Shown here one piece after another: positions 11,063 through 21,800 of a DNA stretch of 64,000 bases. The notes beneath the pieces are model-generated. The model did no database searches, was not told the DNA's origin, and was given only the letters and a program-made list of their open reading frames with translations. Made by a program: the position numbers and the translations under genes. The stretch's first letter is position 1. Each line of letters starts with the position of its first letter. The stretch covers positions 159,687,270 to 159,751,269 of the forward strand of contig NC_089220.1 in NCBI RefSeq assembly GCF_963924675.1, given 5' to 3'. This DNA comes from Phocoena phocoena (taxonomy: Eukaryota; Chordata; Mammalia; Artiodactyla; Phocoenidae).

Positions 11063-12125
11063 CTGCTATTCAACACTGCCCCACTGTCCAAGCCAGAGTC
11101 CACCTGCCCCCAACCCCTGCCCCGCAGCCCCACAAAATGTGGGGATTCCACCATTAAAGATCTTTCTCTGGGGTTGCTTAGTGACTTTGGGGCAGATGCC
11201 TTAAAAACACCAGTGTGTGGCCAAAGGAGGGTACTAGTAAACCCAATTTTTGTTAGTCCAAATTCTGGAGACGCAGGGCCTCGAGGGAGCAGGAATGGGG
11301 AATGGGGAAAGCTTAGGCATGTATGTTCCCATGTGAAGAGCAGCAACAGGAGACAAAATGTTGGTGAGAAGACAGTGAGAAAGACCTCAGGGTGGTGGTG
11401 GGCCTCCCCAGAGATAAAGCTCTGGCTTAAAGTTGCCTAAGGCCTCTAAACCCCACACCAGAGGACTGGCAGACTCCTAGAAAGGCCGTTGTTCCTGTGA
11501 TGTAATTCACTGTTTAAAAGATTCTGTTGGGTCTATTTCTGTTGAATCCAGCCGCACATCTGTTTGCTGTTAAGTGTCATCTCCATCCTAATGTTCTTCA
11601 GCTTGAAGGAAATAAATTCTGGGTACTGAAGGCAGATAAACTGGGATGGCTCATGTACAATTGCCTTGGCTCAAGTTCAAGGGCATTATGACTCTTGGCC
11701 TAATAAAACCCATGGGTTGTTTTCAGCTACTATAATAAGATGCCGGTTTTCCATTTAGTCTCCTATAAAGAAATTAGAAATTGAACATCTTTATTTCCTT
11801 CAGAATTTTTATATAAGGTTTAATTATATGGTGCCTACCATATTTTCAAAAATGGGTCACCATTCTGTCTAGCTGTTGGATTCCTCCAAGTGTAGAAACG
11901 AATAGGGTCAATGTTGCTTGCCATTTGTACGCCAGCAGGGTGTATGCTCAGTGGGGTCAACAGCAAGGGAAAAGACGTGATTGCTCTTTTGGCCAGTTTG
12001 ACAATATTGACCTTGATCTGCTGATCTGAAACCACACATGGGAAAACAAATAAGGAAGAATCTTGGCTTTGATACTTGGTGCCCAAAGACAGTGACTGAT
12101 AGGAAAAATTCCGGTACCCTTTCTT
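11063..12125. other. Unassigned sequence, no gene seen
   Basis: No transposon recognised. The 11450-11830 part is AT-rich with TAATAAA- and CTATAATAAG-like stretches. Frames of 88-112 codons are unsupported. The 112-codon minus-strand one begins in unassigned sequence and ends within the A-tail of the preceding SINE. Confidence 0.4.
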
Positions 12126-12138
12126 CAAAAATACTTTT
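12126..12138. repeat. L1 target-site duplication, right partner at 14701-14713
   Basis: CAAAAATACTTTT is repeated exactly on the other side of the L1, defining both ends of that insertion. Confidence 0.9.
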
Positions 12139-12548
12139 TTTTTTAAGATCTTTATTCGAGTATAATTGCTTTACAATGGTGTGTTAGTTTCTGCTTTACA
12201 GCAAAATGAATCAGTTATATATATACATATGTTCCCATATCTCTTCCCTCTTGCGTCTCCCTCCCTCCCACCCTCTCTATCCCACCCCTCCAGGTGATAA
12301 TAAAGCACCGAGCTGATCTCCCTGTGCTATGCGGCTGCTTCCCACTAGCTATCTACCTTACGTTTGGTAGTGTATATATGTCCATGCCTCTCTCTCGCTT
12401 TGTCACAGCTTACCCTTCCCCTCCCCATATCCTCAAGTCCATTCTCTAGTAGGTCTGTGTCTTTATTCCTGTCTTACCCCTAGGTTCTTCATGACTTTTT
12501 TTTTTCTTAAATTCCATATATATGTGTTAGCATACGGTATTTGTCTCT

Positions 12549-14186
12549 TTATTTTTGACTTACTTCACTCTGTATGACAGACTCTAGGTCTATCCACCTC
12601 ATTACAAATAGCTCAATTTCGTTTCTTTTTATGACTGAGTAATATTCCATTGTATATATGTGCCACATCTTCTTTATCCATTCATCCGATGATGGACACT
12701 TAGGTTGTTTCCATCTCCGGGCTATTGTAAATAGAGCTGCAATGAACATTTTGATACATGACTCTTTTTGAATTATGGTTTTCTCAGGGTATATGCCCAG
12801 TAGTGGGATTGCTGGGTCATATGGCAGTTCTATTTGTAGTTTTTTAAGGAACCTCCATACTGTTCTCCACAGTGGCTGTATCAATTTACATTCCCACCAA
12901 CAGTGCAAGAGGGCTCCCTTTTCTCCACACCCTCTCCAGCATTTATTGTTTCTAGAGTTTTTGATGATGGCCATTCTGACTGGTGTGAGATGATATCTCA
13001 TTGTAGTTTTGATTTGCATTTCTCTAATGATTAGTGATGTTGAGCATTCTTTCATGTGTTTGTTGGCAGTCTGTATATCTTCTTTGGAGAAATGTCTATT
13101 TAGGCCTTCTGCCCATTTTTGGATTGGGTTGTTTGTTTTTTTGTTATTAAGCTGCATGAGCTGATTATAAATTTTGGAGATTAATCCTTTGTCAGTTGCT
13201 TCATTTGCAAATATTTTCTCCCATTCTGACGGTTGTCTTTTGGTCTTGTTTATGGTTTCCTTTGCTGTGCAAAAGCTTTGACATTTCATTAGGTCCCATT
13301 TGTTTATTTTTGTTTTTATTTCCATTTCTGTAGGAGGTGGGTCAAAAAGGATCTTGCTGTGATTTATGTCATAGAGTGTCCTGCCTATGTTTTCCTCTAA
13401 GAGTTTGATAGTTTCTGGCCTTACATTTAGGTCTTTAATCCATTTTGAGCTTATTTTTGTGTATGGTGTTAGGGAGTGATCTAATCTCATACTTTTACAT
13501 GTACCTGTCCAGTTTTCCCAGCACCACTTATTAAAGAGGCTGTCCTTTCTCCACTGTACATTCCTGCCTCCTTTATCAAAGATAAGGTGACCATATGTGC
13601 GTGGGTTTATCTCTGGGCTTTCTATCCTGTTCCATTGATCTATCTTTCTGTTTTTGTGCCAGTACCATACTGTCTTGATTACTGTAGCTTTGTAGTATAG
13701 TCTGAAGTCAGGGAGCCTGATTCCTCCAGCTCCGTTTTTCGTTCTCAAGATTGCTTTGGCTATTTGGGGTCTTTTGTGTTTCCATACAAATTGTGGGGCT
13801 TCCCTGGTGGCGCAGTGGTTGAGAGTCCGCCTGCCAATGCAGGGGACTCGGGTTCGTGTCCCGGTCTGGGAGGATCCCACGTGCCGCGGAGCGGCTGGGC
13901 CCGTGAGCCATGGCCGCTGAGCCTGCGCGTCCGGAGCCTGTGCTCCGCAAGCGGGAGAGGCCACAACAGTGAGAGGGCTGTGTACCACAAAAAAAAAAAA
14001 AAAAAAAACAAATTGTGAAATTTTTTGTTCTAGTTCTCTGAAAAATGCCAGTGGTAGTTTGATAGGGATTGCATTGAATCTGTAGATTGCTTTGGGTAGT
14101 AGAGTCATTTTCACAGTGTTGATTCTTCCAATCCAAGAACATGGTATATCTCTCCATCTATTTGTATCATCTTTAATTTCTTTCAT
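12549..14186 (-). pseudogene. L1 ORF2p C-terminal fragment with in-frame SINE insertion
   Basis: A 545-codon open frame. Residues 1-60 and 132-545 are L1 ORF2p downstream of the RT core: the [17 protein letters not shown] stretch, the [16 protein letters not shown] region and the C-terminal zinc knuckle [18 protein letters not shown] (CX3CX7HX4C). The frame ends shortly after the [15 protein letters not shown] segment. Residues of about 61-131 are antisense CHR SINE. The SINE plus one duplicated target adds 222 bp, exactly 74 codons, and the antisense frame has no stop, so the frame stayed open. There is no upstream L1 promoter; the first Met is internal to ORF2. Expression is not implied. 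Confidence 0.9.
13796..14007 (+). mobile_element. CHR-type SINE, intermediate form, inside L1 ORF2
   Basis: Full-length copy opposite in orientation to its host L1. A 10-bp duplication ACAAATTGTG lies at 13786-13795 and 14008-14017. It carries GGGAGGATCCCACGTG where most copies have GGGAAGATCCCACATG, two A-to-G differences shared with the copy at 49617-49830. It must be younger than the host L1. Confidence 0.95.
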
Positions 14187-14365
14187 CAGTGTCTTATAAT
14201 TTTCTGCATATAGGTCTTTTGTCTCCTTAGGTAGGTTTATTCCTAGATATTTTATTCTTTTTGTTGCAGTGGTAAATGGGAGTGTTTTCTTGATTTCACT
14301 TTCAGATTTTTCATCATTAGTTTATAGGAATGTCAGAGATTTCTGTGCATTAATTTTGTATCCTG

Positions 14366-14700
14366 CTACTTTACCAATTCATTGATTAGCTCTAGTAGTT
14401 TTCTGGTAGCATCTTTAGGTTTCTCTATGTATAGTATCATGTCATCTGCAAACAATGACAGCTTTACTTCTTCTTTTCCGATTTGGATTCCTTTTATTTC
14501 CTTTTCTTCTGTGATTGCTGTGGCTAAAACTTCCAAAGCTATGTTGAGTAAGTGTGGTGAGAGTGGGCAACCTTGTCTTGTTCCTGATCTTAGTGGAAAT
14601 GCTTTCAGTTTTTTACCATTGAGGACGATGTTGGCTGTGGGTTTGTCATATATTATGTTGAGGAAAGTTATTATGTTGAGGAGAGTTCCCTCTATACCTA
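14366..14700 (-). pseudogene. L1 ORF2p reverse-transcriptase fragment
   Basis: Contains the RT signature [11 protein letters not shown] and the catalytic FADD box (codons at 14441-14452), followed by [15 protein letters not shown]. It is separated from the downstream ORF2 frame by a frame break between about 14365 and 14187. The open frame continues to an ATG at 14734, but the part beyond 14700 is host DNA outside the L1. It lacks the fingers and first Asp motif because of 5' truncation, so it is catalytically dead. Confidence 0.88.
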
Positions 14701-14984
14701 CAAAAATACTTTTAAAAGCAGTTTTGCAATGCAAGTGCCCATCTTCCCATGGAAGGTGATGCCCTGGGGCCCGCCCAGCTCTGTGCTGTCTCTAGCAGTC
14801 CCCACCTGGGCTTGTGAGGGCTGGACAGGCCCCCCGTGTGTATCTCCTAGCAGCTGGTCCTCTCTCATCAGCATGTATGGACATGGGCCTTGAACACCAG
14901 CAGTGTGTGGTCATGGGGAGGAGGCACTAGAGTTCCTGAGTTTGAAGTTTCACTCTATCATCCAGTGCCTGTTGACAGTCGTTA

Positions 14985-15140
14985 AGTGCTGAGCACTTTC
15001 TAGGCATCATGGGCATGACTGTGAACAAGGGAGAGATGTTCCTGCCTCGTGGAGCTTACATTTCAGTGAGAAGACAAACAATAAACAAAGTAAGCAGAAA
15101 GGTGTGAGTACTGTGGAGGGAACGAAGGTTTAGTGAAGGG
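14985..15140 (-). mobile_element. L2 LINE fragment
   Basis: The plus strand reads as the complement of the L2 3' end: GAGCACTTTCTAGGCATC, GTGAACAAGG, TGGAGCTTACATTTCAGTGA, GACAAACAATAAACAAAGTA. Extent beyond these phrases is uncertain. Confidence 0.6.
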
Positions 15141-15600
15141 ACGGGGAGTGTGGACAGCGTCTAGCACAGCAGCCAGTGGGGTTGTTTGCATGGGTGTAAC
15201 CATTTGTCCGGCCTGGCTTTTGACGAGCAGGGCTCCCCACACTGCCCTTCCCTGCCTCTGGCCATCACAGGAGCCTGGGGGATGCTAAGAGCTTGAAGGA
15301 GATCAGTTTCTTTTGGACTGGAGGGATACTGACTTGAAGGGTGTAGGGAAAGGTACAGGGCAGAGTGGCGTAGGACATGGTACCTGGGACATCCTATGTC
15401 TTGTAACATCAGAGAATGCAGTGACGTTGGTGGCCATAATTATGCATATTTTCCATAAGATAATAGTCTCCATGAATCTCAGAGAGAGAGAGACCCCATG
15501 GAAAAGCAGAATGGGTCCATCTTAAACCTAATCCCATTCCCACACCACAGCACAGGTGTGATTATTGTGCTAGTAAATGCTTAACAGCAAGCTCTCTAAA
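15141..15600. other. Unassigned sequence, no gene seen
   Basis: Continuation of the L2 fragment is possible up to about 15180. The rest has a short GA run near 15482 and two unsupported 70-82 codon frames on opposite strands. Confidence 0.4.
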
Positions 15601-15633
15601 AAAAAAAAGTTTTAAAAAAAAAAAAAAAGTTTG

Positions 15634-15833
15634 GGGCTTCCCTAGTGGCGCAGTGGTTGAGAGTCCGCCTGCCGATGCAGGGGACACGGGTTCGTGTCCC
15701 AGTCCGGGAAGATCCCACATGCTGCGGAGCGGCTGGGCCCGTGAGCCATGGCCGCTGAGCCTGTGCGTCCAGAGCCTGTGCTCTGCAACGGGAGAGGCCA
15801 CAACAGTGAGAGGCCCGCGTACAGAAAAAAAAA
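15634..15833 (+). mobile_element. CHR-type SINE, intermediate form
   Basis: Full-length, preceded by two A tracts separated by GTTTTA and followed by an A run then TTTG. The likely duplication is A-rich (AAAAAAAGTTTG-like) and cannot be delimited exactly. CCTAGTGGCG in the head and CTGTGCGTCCAGAGCCTGTGC in the body are CpG or single-base decays. Confidence 0.9.
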
Positions 15834-15916
15834 ATTTGTATATGTAAAGATTTTATTATAAACTTTACCAACATAAAGAATGTATAGCACACAATTTACA
15901 GATAATAATGAAATGT

Positions 15917-16053
15917 TCAATTTTTCTTTTTCTTTTTTTTTTTTGGCCACACCGTGCCGCTTATGGGATTTTAGTTTCCTGACCAGGGATTGAACCCTGG
16001 CCCTTGGCCATGAGAGCGCAGAGTCCTAACCACTGGACAGCCAGGGAATTCTC
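15917..16053 (-). mobile_element. CHR-type SINE, short form, with TSD
   Basis: The minus strand starts GAATTCCCTGGCTGTCCAGT and ends GGCCAAA with an A tail. ATGAAATGT at 15908-15916 and 16054-16062 is the target-site duplication. Confidence 0.9.
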
Positions 16054-16077
16054 ATGAAATGTACAGTTTTAACAATA

Positions 16078-16296
16078 CAGTTAACCCTTGAACAACAGAG
16101 AGGTTAAGGGCGCCAACCCCTGCACAGTGGCAAGTCCAAGTGTAACTTTACAGTCGGCCCTCTGTTTCTGCGGTCCTGCATCAACTAACCGTGGATACAA
16201 CTAACTGAGTAGTACTGTAGCACATAATTTAGTGAAAAAAAGCCGTGTCTAAGTGAACCAGTGCAGTTTAAACCCTTACCGTTCAAGAGTCAACGT
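16078..16296. mobile_element. Tigger/pogo-like non-autonomous DNA transposon
   Basis: The left end CAGTTAACCCTTGAACAACA and the right end CGTTCAAGAGTCAACG are inverted terminal repeats of about 15 bp with mismatches. TA dinucleotides abut both ends (16076-16077 and 16297-16298), as expected for a Tc1/mariner-superfamily element. The interior carries CAGTCGGCCCTCTGTTTCTG, a phrase known from Tigger-related mammalian repeats. It has no transposase frame. Confidence 0.65.
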
Positions 16297-16364
16297 TATT
16301 TACAATTTTTATTGTAAATTCCATATAGCCAATTAATTCTCACAGAATGGCTTCATTGATTTTT

Positions 16365-16720
16365 TTAAAAATTTCATTTCTTTTTTAAAAAATGTATTTA
16401 TTTTATTTGTTTTTTTTTGGCTGTGTTGGGTCTTCGTTGCTGTGCACAGGCTGGGCTTTCTCTAGTTGCGGCGAGCGGGGGCTACTCTTCGATGCGGTGC
16501 GCGGGCTTCTCATTGCGGTGACTTCTCTAGTTGTGGGGCACGGGTTCTGGGCATGCGGGCTTCAGTAGTTGTGGCTCGTGGGCTCTAGAGCGCAGGCTCA
16601 GTAGTTGTGGCGCATAGGCTTAGTTGCTCCGCGGTATGTTGGATCTTCCTGGAACGGGGTGGAACCCGTGTCCCCTGCATTGGCAGGTGGATTCTTAACC
16701 ACTGCGCCACCAGGGAAGTC
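16365..16720 (-). mobile_element. CHR-type SINE, long form, with 16-bp TSD
   Basis: A long-form copy on the minus strand: the head (complement of CTTCCCTGGTGGCGCAGTGG) is at the right, then the repeated CACAACTACTGAGCC-type internal modules, and an A-rich tail at the left. A perfect 16-bp duplication GGCTTCATTGATTTTT lies at 16349-16364 and 16721-16736. The 74-codon frame across its right end is not a gene. Confidence 0.93.
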
Positions 16721-16736
16721 GGCTTCATTGATTTTT

Positions 16737-17420
16737 GTCAAACTCTTTGTCCACAGGCAACCTAAGATTACAACTAGAGAACAAGTGTGGTTCCATCATG
16801 CATGTTGGTTGATATTTTCCTTTAAGTGAACAAGTTAAGATGAAAGTGAAACAAGCAAGATGTGTGTCATAACTTTACTCACTGGTTCACCAACAGCACG
16901 AGTGACTGATTTGCTGAACTGGATAATGGTTTTTGAAAACTGAAAAATATTTCCTGAATTTTCTGTGCGTTTGGCAATGTAGCAGTTTTTCCTATTACTT
17001 CCTTAAGTCTAGACAATCAACAAAACAATAAATCAAATCAAGCCCTGACTTGTAGTATCTGCCAATTTCCGAGGTGTAAATACTCCCACAGTGGCTGATT
17101 TCAAGCTGCCCAGTGACCTCATTGAACTTGAAGTTGAGATGGGACATGTATTCCACTGTATACGATTTCCACCATGTGGATATAAGAAATATAAATAGCT
17201 TCAAGAGCACAGACAATAATAAAATGTAGTAAAATAATTAGGAAGTGATGAGTTTTGAGTATTTATTGCCATCATGATGCTCATGAAAACTGGTACAAAC
17301 ATGATTCTATCTTATCCAACTTTCAGGAAAAGAGCCCAAATCTAGCTTCTTCTCACCATATCCACTAGTATGACCATGGTTCAAGCATGGTCATCTTTTG
17401 TTGGCATTATTTCACTCACA
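16737..17420. other. Unassigned AT-rich sequence, no gene seen
   Basis: No repeat recognised. A 73-codon minus-strand frame at 16995-17216 has no recognisable feature. Confidence 0.4.
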
Positions 17421-17423
17421 TAC

Positions 17424-17925
17424 TGCTATGGACTAAATTGCTTTTTTTTTTTTTTTTTTTGGCTGCACCACACAGCTTGTGGCATCTAAGTTCCCCAAGC
17501 AGGGATTGAACCCAAGCACCTGGCAGTGAAAGCGTGGAGTCTTTCCACTGGACTGCCAGGGAATTCCCATGGACTAAGTTGTACCCTTCCAAAATATATA
17601 CATAAGTTAAATCACTAGCCCCCAGTATTTGGAGGCAGGGCTTTTAAAAAGAAGGTTAACTTAAGGTTAAATGGAAGGGACCCTAAACCAATATGACTGG
17701 CATCCTTATAAGAAGAGGAACAGACACCAGGCATGTGAGGACACAGAAGAAAAGCCCTGGGAGACACAGAGAAGGCAGCTTTCTGCATGCCAATGAGAGA
17801 GACCTCAGGAGAAACCAAGCTTGCCAACTGGATCTTGGACTTCTAGCCTCTGGAACTGTGAGAAGATAAATTTCTGTTGTTTAAGCCACCCAGTCTAAGG
17901 CATCCCTAGCAAATGAATACAACTC
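17424..17925 (+). mobile_element. MLT1-type MaLR LTR, split by a SINE
   Basis: The LTR opens TGCTATGGACTAAATTG and, after the SINE, continues with the hallmark ERVL-MaLR phrases CTTATAAGAAGAGGAACAGA, GTGAGGACACAGAAGAAAAG, TCTTGGACTTCTAGCCTC, AACTGTGAGAAGATAAATTT and TTTAAGCCACCCAGTCTAAG, ending near CCCTAGCAAATGAATACAAC. ATAAAT followed by TTTCTGTTGTTT is the LTR polyadenylation region. It is a solitary LTR of a very old endogenous retroviral element with no internal coding part seen. Confidence 0.82.
17441..17568 (-). mobile_element. CHR-type SINE, short form, inside the MLT1 LTR
   Basis: The minus strand gives GGAATTCCCTGGCAGTCCAG, a B-box region and a long A tail. The duplicated target ATGGACTAAATTG (17428-17440) / ATGGACTAAGTTG (17569-17581) has one mismatch. 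The duplicated bases are LTR sequence, so the SINE is younger than the LTR. Confidence 0.92.
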
Positions 17926-17944
17926 CCGACGGGTCTCTCTGCCT

Positions 17945-18480
17945 CCATCCATGCCCCCAAAAGTCTGCTTGTAATACGGCAGCCTGTTGAAACGTGATCA
18001 TGGCATGCCTCGCCTCTGCTGAAATCCCATCGGTTTCTCATGCAGCTCAAGCCACAGCCCATGTCCTCGCGCTGGCCACAGTCTGGTATTATTTGGCCCC
18101 TGCTCTCTCCTTGACCTCATCTCCTAAGTCTTCCCTTTTCTTGCATGACTCCGACCGCCATGGCCTCTTTGCTCTTTCCCAAACGTGCCAGGCACGTTCC
18201 TGTCTTAGGCCCTTCATGATGGTCCTTTTGCCCTGAACAGATATGAGCACGACTCACCCAGGTGTCTCCCTCTCCTCCAGGGCACTCCATCCTCTGGGTC
18301 AGACCTTCTGACCAAATAACGTAAAACAGCAAACTGTACCCTCAGTCCAACAGTCTCTATCCCCTTATCCAACTTGTCTTCATAATTCTTACTACCTTCT
18401 GACATTCGACACATTTGCTTCTTGTTTATTGTCCGAATTTGTTTATTGCATGAACAAACGAATGAAATTTCTTGATGTTC
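17945..18480 (+). mobile_element. L2 LINE 3' region
   Basis: The order of features fits L2: TGATCATGGCATGCC and AATCCCATCGGTTTCTCATG, the TGGCCTCTTTGCTCTTTCCC block, AGATATGAGCACG-type decay of the CTGGCTCC block, then the TTTGCTTCTTGTTTATTGTC segment and a GCATGAACAAACGAATGAA end. Diverged, so the boundaries are approximate. Confidence 0.65.
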
Positions 18481-20055
18481 TTTCTACTTGTAAGTACCCT
18501 GCTGTGATCTGATTTTATTCCAAAGGACTGCAGCTGGGAGTCTTAGGAGCCTGTTTAAGAAAAGGAATGAAGTCAGAAGATCAGGCTCTGTGAGTTTCAG
18601 TGGGTTTGATGAGGCTGTGAGGCTGTTAGGACCAGGGAAGTAGCAAAAGATAACAGATCATGAAAACAGGGACCTCATCACTGCCTTCCTTATTAAGTCA
18701 GAAGGGCGCACGCCACTTGACACAGCGCTCCCAACTTTGAGTAGGAATCGATGTATGCGAGTTGCATATCATTAACATGAACTGGGGTGCCAGCTGCCAC
18801 TGGCCATAATTAAAGTGGAGCATTATGGCATTATAATTCTGTTAATGCAAAACCATCTTGCAGTGGGAACCAGTGAAGGAAGAATCTCATTAAATGCAAG
18901 TACTCAATTCCTTAAAACTCCCTCAAACGCTGCATACTGTGTGCCCAGGAGATGAGGGTGGAAATGCGCCTCCTTTGATGTATGGTACAGAGAAGCAGCT
19001 GCGCAGAGCGAAACAAAGCTTCCAGACGTCCATCAGATGTCCAGCGCCGGCAGAAAATGCGGGGGGGATGCACAGAAGACACAGCTGTACTCCTGAGCGG
19101 TGGGCATTTAGCGACATCTAAGGGGGCTTCTCTGCCTCTTAAATTCATTAGTCTCTTGATAAGACTGTGCAGTGATTAGCGGGCAGATCTGACTTCTCAG
19201 GAAAATGGAATGAGAACAAAGTGCTTGGGGGAGGGGCTCTTTCCTGGGGCAGCTGTGAAGTCCTATCAGGAGGCAAACAACTGATTACACAAAAGGAGAG
19301 CAGCTGCAGGGGAGCCTCTAGGGGGTGGGGGTCACTGTCCCAGACAGCCACCAACCTGGCAGGCTGGAAGGGCAGGGCTCCAGGGTCGAGCTGCCAGGTG
19401 ACAGCTGTGGCTGCAGCCCCAGCAGACCCCCCAGGGCCATCTTCCAGGCCGGAAGCTGGAGAAATGTGGATGGCGGCCCTGATTCAGCTGTTTTGGGTAA
19501 TTCCAAGCATTTGGCATCACATCTGGTGTCAGTGATTTGGTTACTGTTTTACACATTTCATTTCACATTGGGTATTAAGGGATGAAGCCAGTCATCCACC
19601 AAGGCAGGGAGTGTGGAAAAAGAGCCCACTTCTGAGCAAGTCCTCAGGTCACAAGGTTAATCCACTCCTGTGGCTCCTGTAAAAACCGCTAATTGAAGCG
19701 TGGCTCAAGTCTGGGAACGCAGGCAGCATCCTTGCCTTGGTTATTACCGCATCCTCGCGGACATTCATTCAGCTCCTGGCCCAACTGCCTTTCTGTGAAT
19801 GCTACCTTGTACTGGGACAGCTTTTTTTTTTTCAGAAATGACTGTCAGAACATTAAGTTTTTAGTGTCACTCGCCCACGATTGAGTATTGGCTCTGTGAA
19901 AAGAGGAAATCTCTAATGCGTAAATCGGGTGTAAGAGTGAACAGCTGGGTAAAGAGTCATGTGAGGTGCTGTGGTTATTACTAGACCACAAGTGGGAACG
20001 GCTTGGGCAGGAGCAACCGTTAGCCCTATAAGCAGTAGGCCTCAGTATAAAGAAC
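18481..20055. other. Unassigned sequence with an AT-rich homeobox-site-like patch
   Basis: No young transposon in about 1.6 kb. At 18760-18870 there is a dense AT-rich patch (GCATATCATTAACATG, GGCCATAATTAAAG, GGCATTATAATTCTGTTAAT) of the kind seen in conserved non-coding elements. Frames of 60-104 codons at 18890-19590 overlap on both strands and show nothing recognisable. Confidence 0.4.
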
Positions 20056-20059
20056 ACAC

Positions 20060-20205
20060 AGCATTTGGGCTTGAACCTGGGTCGTGTCCAGGTTCTGCCT
20101 CTTGCAAACTGTGTGGCGGGCTCAGGGTCCCCACCAGCAAACGGGGACAGCACGCACCTCAGATGGTTATTTGAGGTCGAGTGTGGGCGGGAGTATGTGA
20201 ACGAG
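20060..20205 (+). mobile_element. MIR-like SINE fragment
   Basis: Resembles the MIR core: TGGGCTTGAACCTGGG, TTCTGCCTCTTGCAAACTGT, CCCACCAGCAAACGGGGACA, then GCACCTCAGATGGTTATTTG. Strongly diverged, so the call is moderate. Confidence 0.5.
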
Positions 20206-20380
20206 ATGGAGATCTGTCCACTTAGTGCCAACCGTGGGCGTCCCTGGTGCTAGGGACCTGGGGCTCCCAGGGAATCCCTGTTGCCGCCCAAGCTCCACCC
20301 ACATCCCGGCCCCCTACGCATCCCTGCTCTCCCCACTCATCTTCCTGCCACCTCCACGCCTTATCTTGATCTCCCATATC

Positions 20381-20514
20381 CTTTTTCTTCTTTTTTTTTG
20401 GCCATGCATGGCAGCTTGTGGGATCTTAATTCCCGACCAGGGATCAAACCCTGGGCCCTCAGCTTTGGCGGTGAAAGCACGGAATCTTAACCACTGGACC
20501 ACCAGGGAGTTCCC
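20381..20514 (-). mobile_element. CHR-type SINE, short form, diverged TSD
   Basis: The minus strand begins GGGAACTCCCTGGTGGTCCA and ends with GGCCAAAAA. CTTGATCTCCCAT before and CTTGGTTTCCCAT after are a decayed 13-bp duplication with two mismatches. An extra GCTTTGGCGGTGAAAGCACGG segment is the expected tRNA-related middle. Confidence 0.88.
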
Positions 20515-20529
20515 TTGGTTTCCCATCTT

Positions 20530-21630
20530 GTGGCCACCTTCCAGATCTGACTGTCACTGAGTTTTAGCTGCAACTGTCCCCCGGGTAGAGGTGTCACTGA
20601 TTTCCTGTGAATTTCACACTCAGGAGTGACAGCATGCCCATCTCTAACTGCCCTGTGCATCAGTCGGTCTCCCTGAGTGGATTTTTAACCCCAAGGGCGG
20701 AAACTGCTCCAACTGTTTGTCTGGTCCAAGTAACCAGTGGGGAGGCTCAGGGAACACCTGAGTACATGCTTTTTCTGGTCACAGGACAGAAAAGGGGGTG
20801 TTGACATTATATCATAGTTTTGCAGGGTTTCCTGTTAGTCTTACCCAACTTGGAATTAAGGTGACTGTCTTTGATAAGGTGGTAGGACCATCACCCCCTG
20901 GACAGAAGTGGAGAAGAACCCCAGGCTGGCAGATTCAGGGACCGGGGACCCAGGGGAGGTGGGTCCTTCCCAAGCTCAGCAAGCCCAGCACGCTGTCCTC
21001 CGCATCTGAGCATCTGCAGGGCCCCCTCAGGACTGGGGAGTGGGCCAGGAGAAGCCAGAGAGTGCTTGTGTTTCCATCAACAAGGGACTTATTATGGCTT
21101 TTCTTCTAATTCTAAAATATCTATTAAGCTTCCACAGTGAGCCAAATACTATTTACAGGGTATCTAATAAGATGGTTCTTGCTCTCAGAGACAGTTTTGA
21201 AAGCACGGTAATCACAGTTTTTTAGATAGTAAAGAAAAATTTTTTCCTGGCTTCTGAACGGCTGGGCCCGCCCATGCTGCCGTTTCCAGCTTGGTGGACC
21301 CATAGGGGCTGCTCTTGGTGAAGTGGGCAAGTGGACAGTGCGGGTCTTTCCCACCCAGGTCCAGCTCTCAGGCTCCTCCCCCTGGGAGTGAGTGCCCCGC
21401 TGCTCGCGGGAACCTCCACTGCTGTCCAGAGCAAGCCCTTTCTTCCCCCAGGGAGCTCGGCACAGACATCTCTCTCCAGATCCCCTCTCGGGTGATGTTC
21501 TAAATGAAGTACCTTTTTCACTACTAGGATGATCCATATAAAATTTAGGGCAACAATGGTCCAATATCAGCAATCTCATAGAGTTCACCTAATAGGTGTC
21601 AGATTGAAAGAAGCAGATAAATTTAGTTAA
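20530..21630. other. Unassigned sequence, no gene seen
   Basis: GC-moderate stretch with overlapping frames of up to 154 codons on the minus strand at 21124-21588 and 99-103 codons nearby. None has a domain, and they overlap one another antisense. No recognised repeat. Confidence 0.4.
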
Positions 21631-21634
21631 TAGC

Positions 21635-21800
21635 TTAAGGGAGCATAGAAGTGACTAGGAACCCAGACTCAGGAGTCAGATGGGCCTGAGTTCAAACCCT
21701 GGTGCTGCCCCCCCGGCTGTCCAACATGGGTCACTGTTTCCCTCTGTTGTCAAATTAAGGTAACAATACCGACCTCAAATGTTTGGTGTGATGGTTAAAA
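21635..21800 (+). mobile_element. MIR SINE
   Basis: MIR order is visible: GGAACCCAGACTCAGGAGTC, GGGCCTGAGTTCAAACCCTG, CACTGTTTCCCTCTGTTGTC, AGGTAACAATACCGACCTCA, then GGTGTGATGGTTAAAATTC. The central TTCAAACCCTG is the tRNA-like B box. Confidence 0.75.

Larger units (their letters stand above)
12139..14700 (-). mobile_element. 5'-truncated L1 retrotransposon carrying a SINE
   Basis: The left end is the L1 3' terminus (T run, then TCGAGTATAATTGCTTTACA). A roughly 400-bp 3' UTR and the second half of ORF2 follow. The 5' break falls inside the reverse transcriptase region at about 14700. A perfect 13-bp duplication shows that truncation happened at insertion. Length without the inserted SINE is about 2.34 kb. 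ORF2 is largely open, so the copy is young relative to the L1M elements in this window, but it cannot be autonomous because it lacks the promoter, ORF1, the endonuclease and half of the RT. Confidence 0.93.

Noticed and set aside
18894..19179. 75-78 codon frames on opposite strands near a possible splice acceptor
   Set aside because: No domain, and both strands are equally open; not supportable as an exon.
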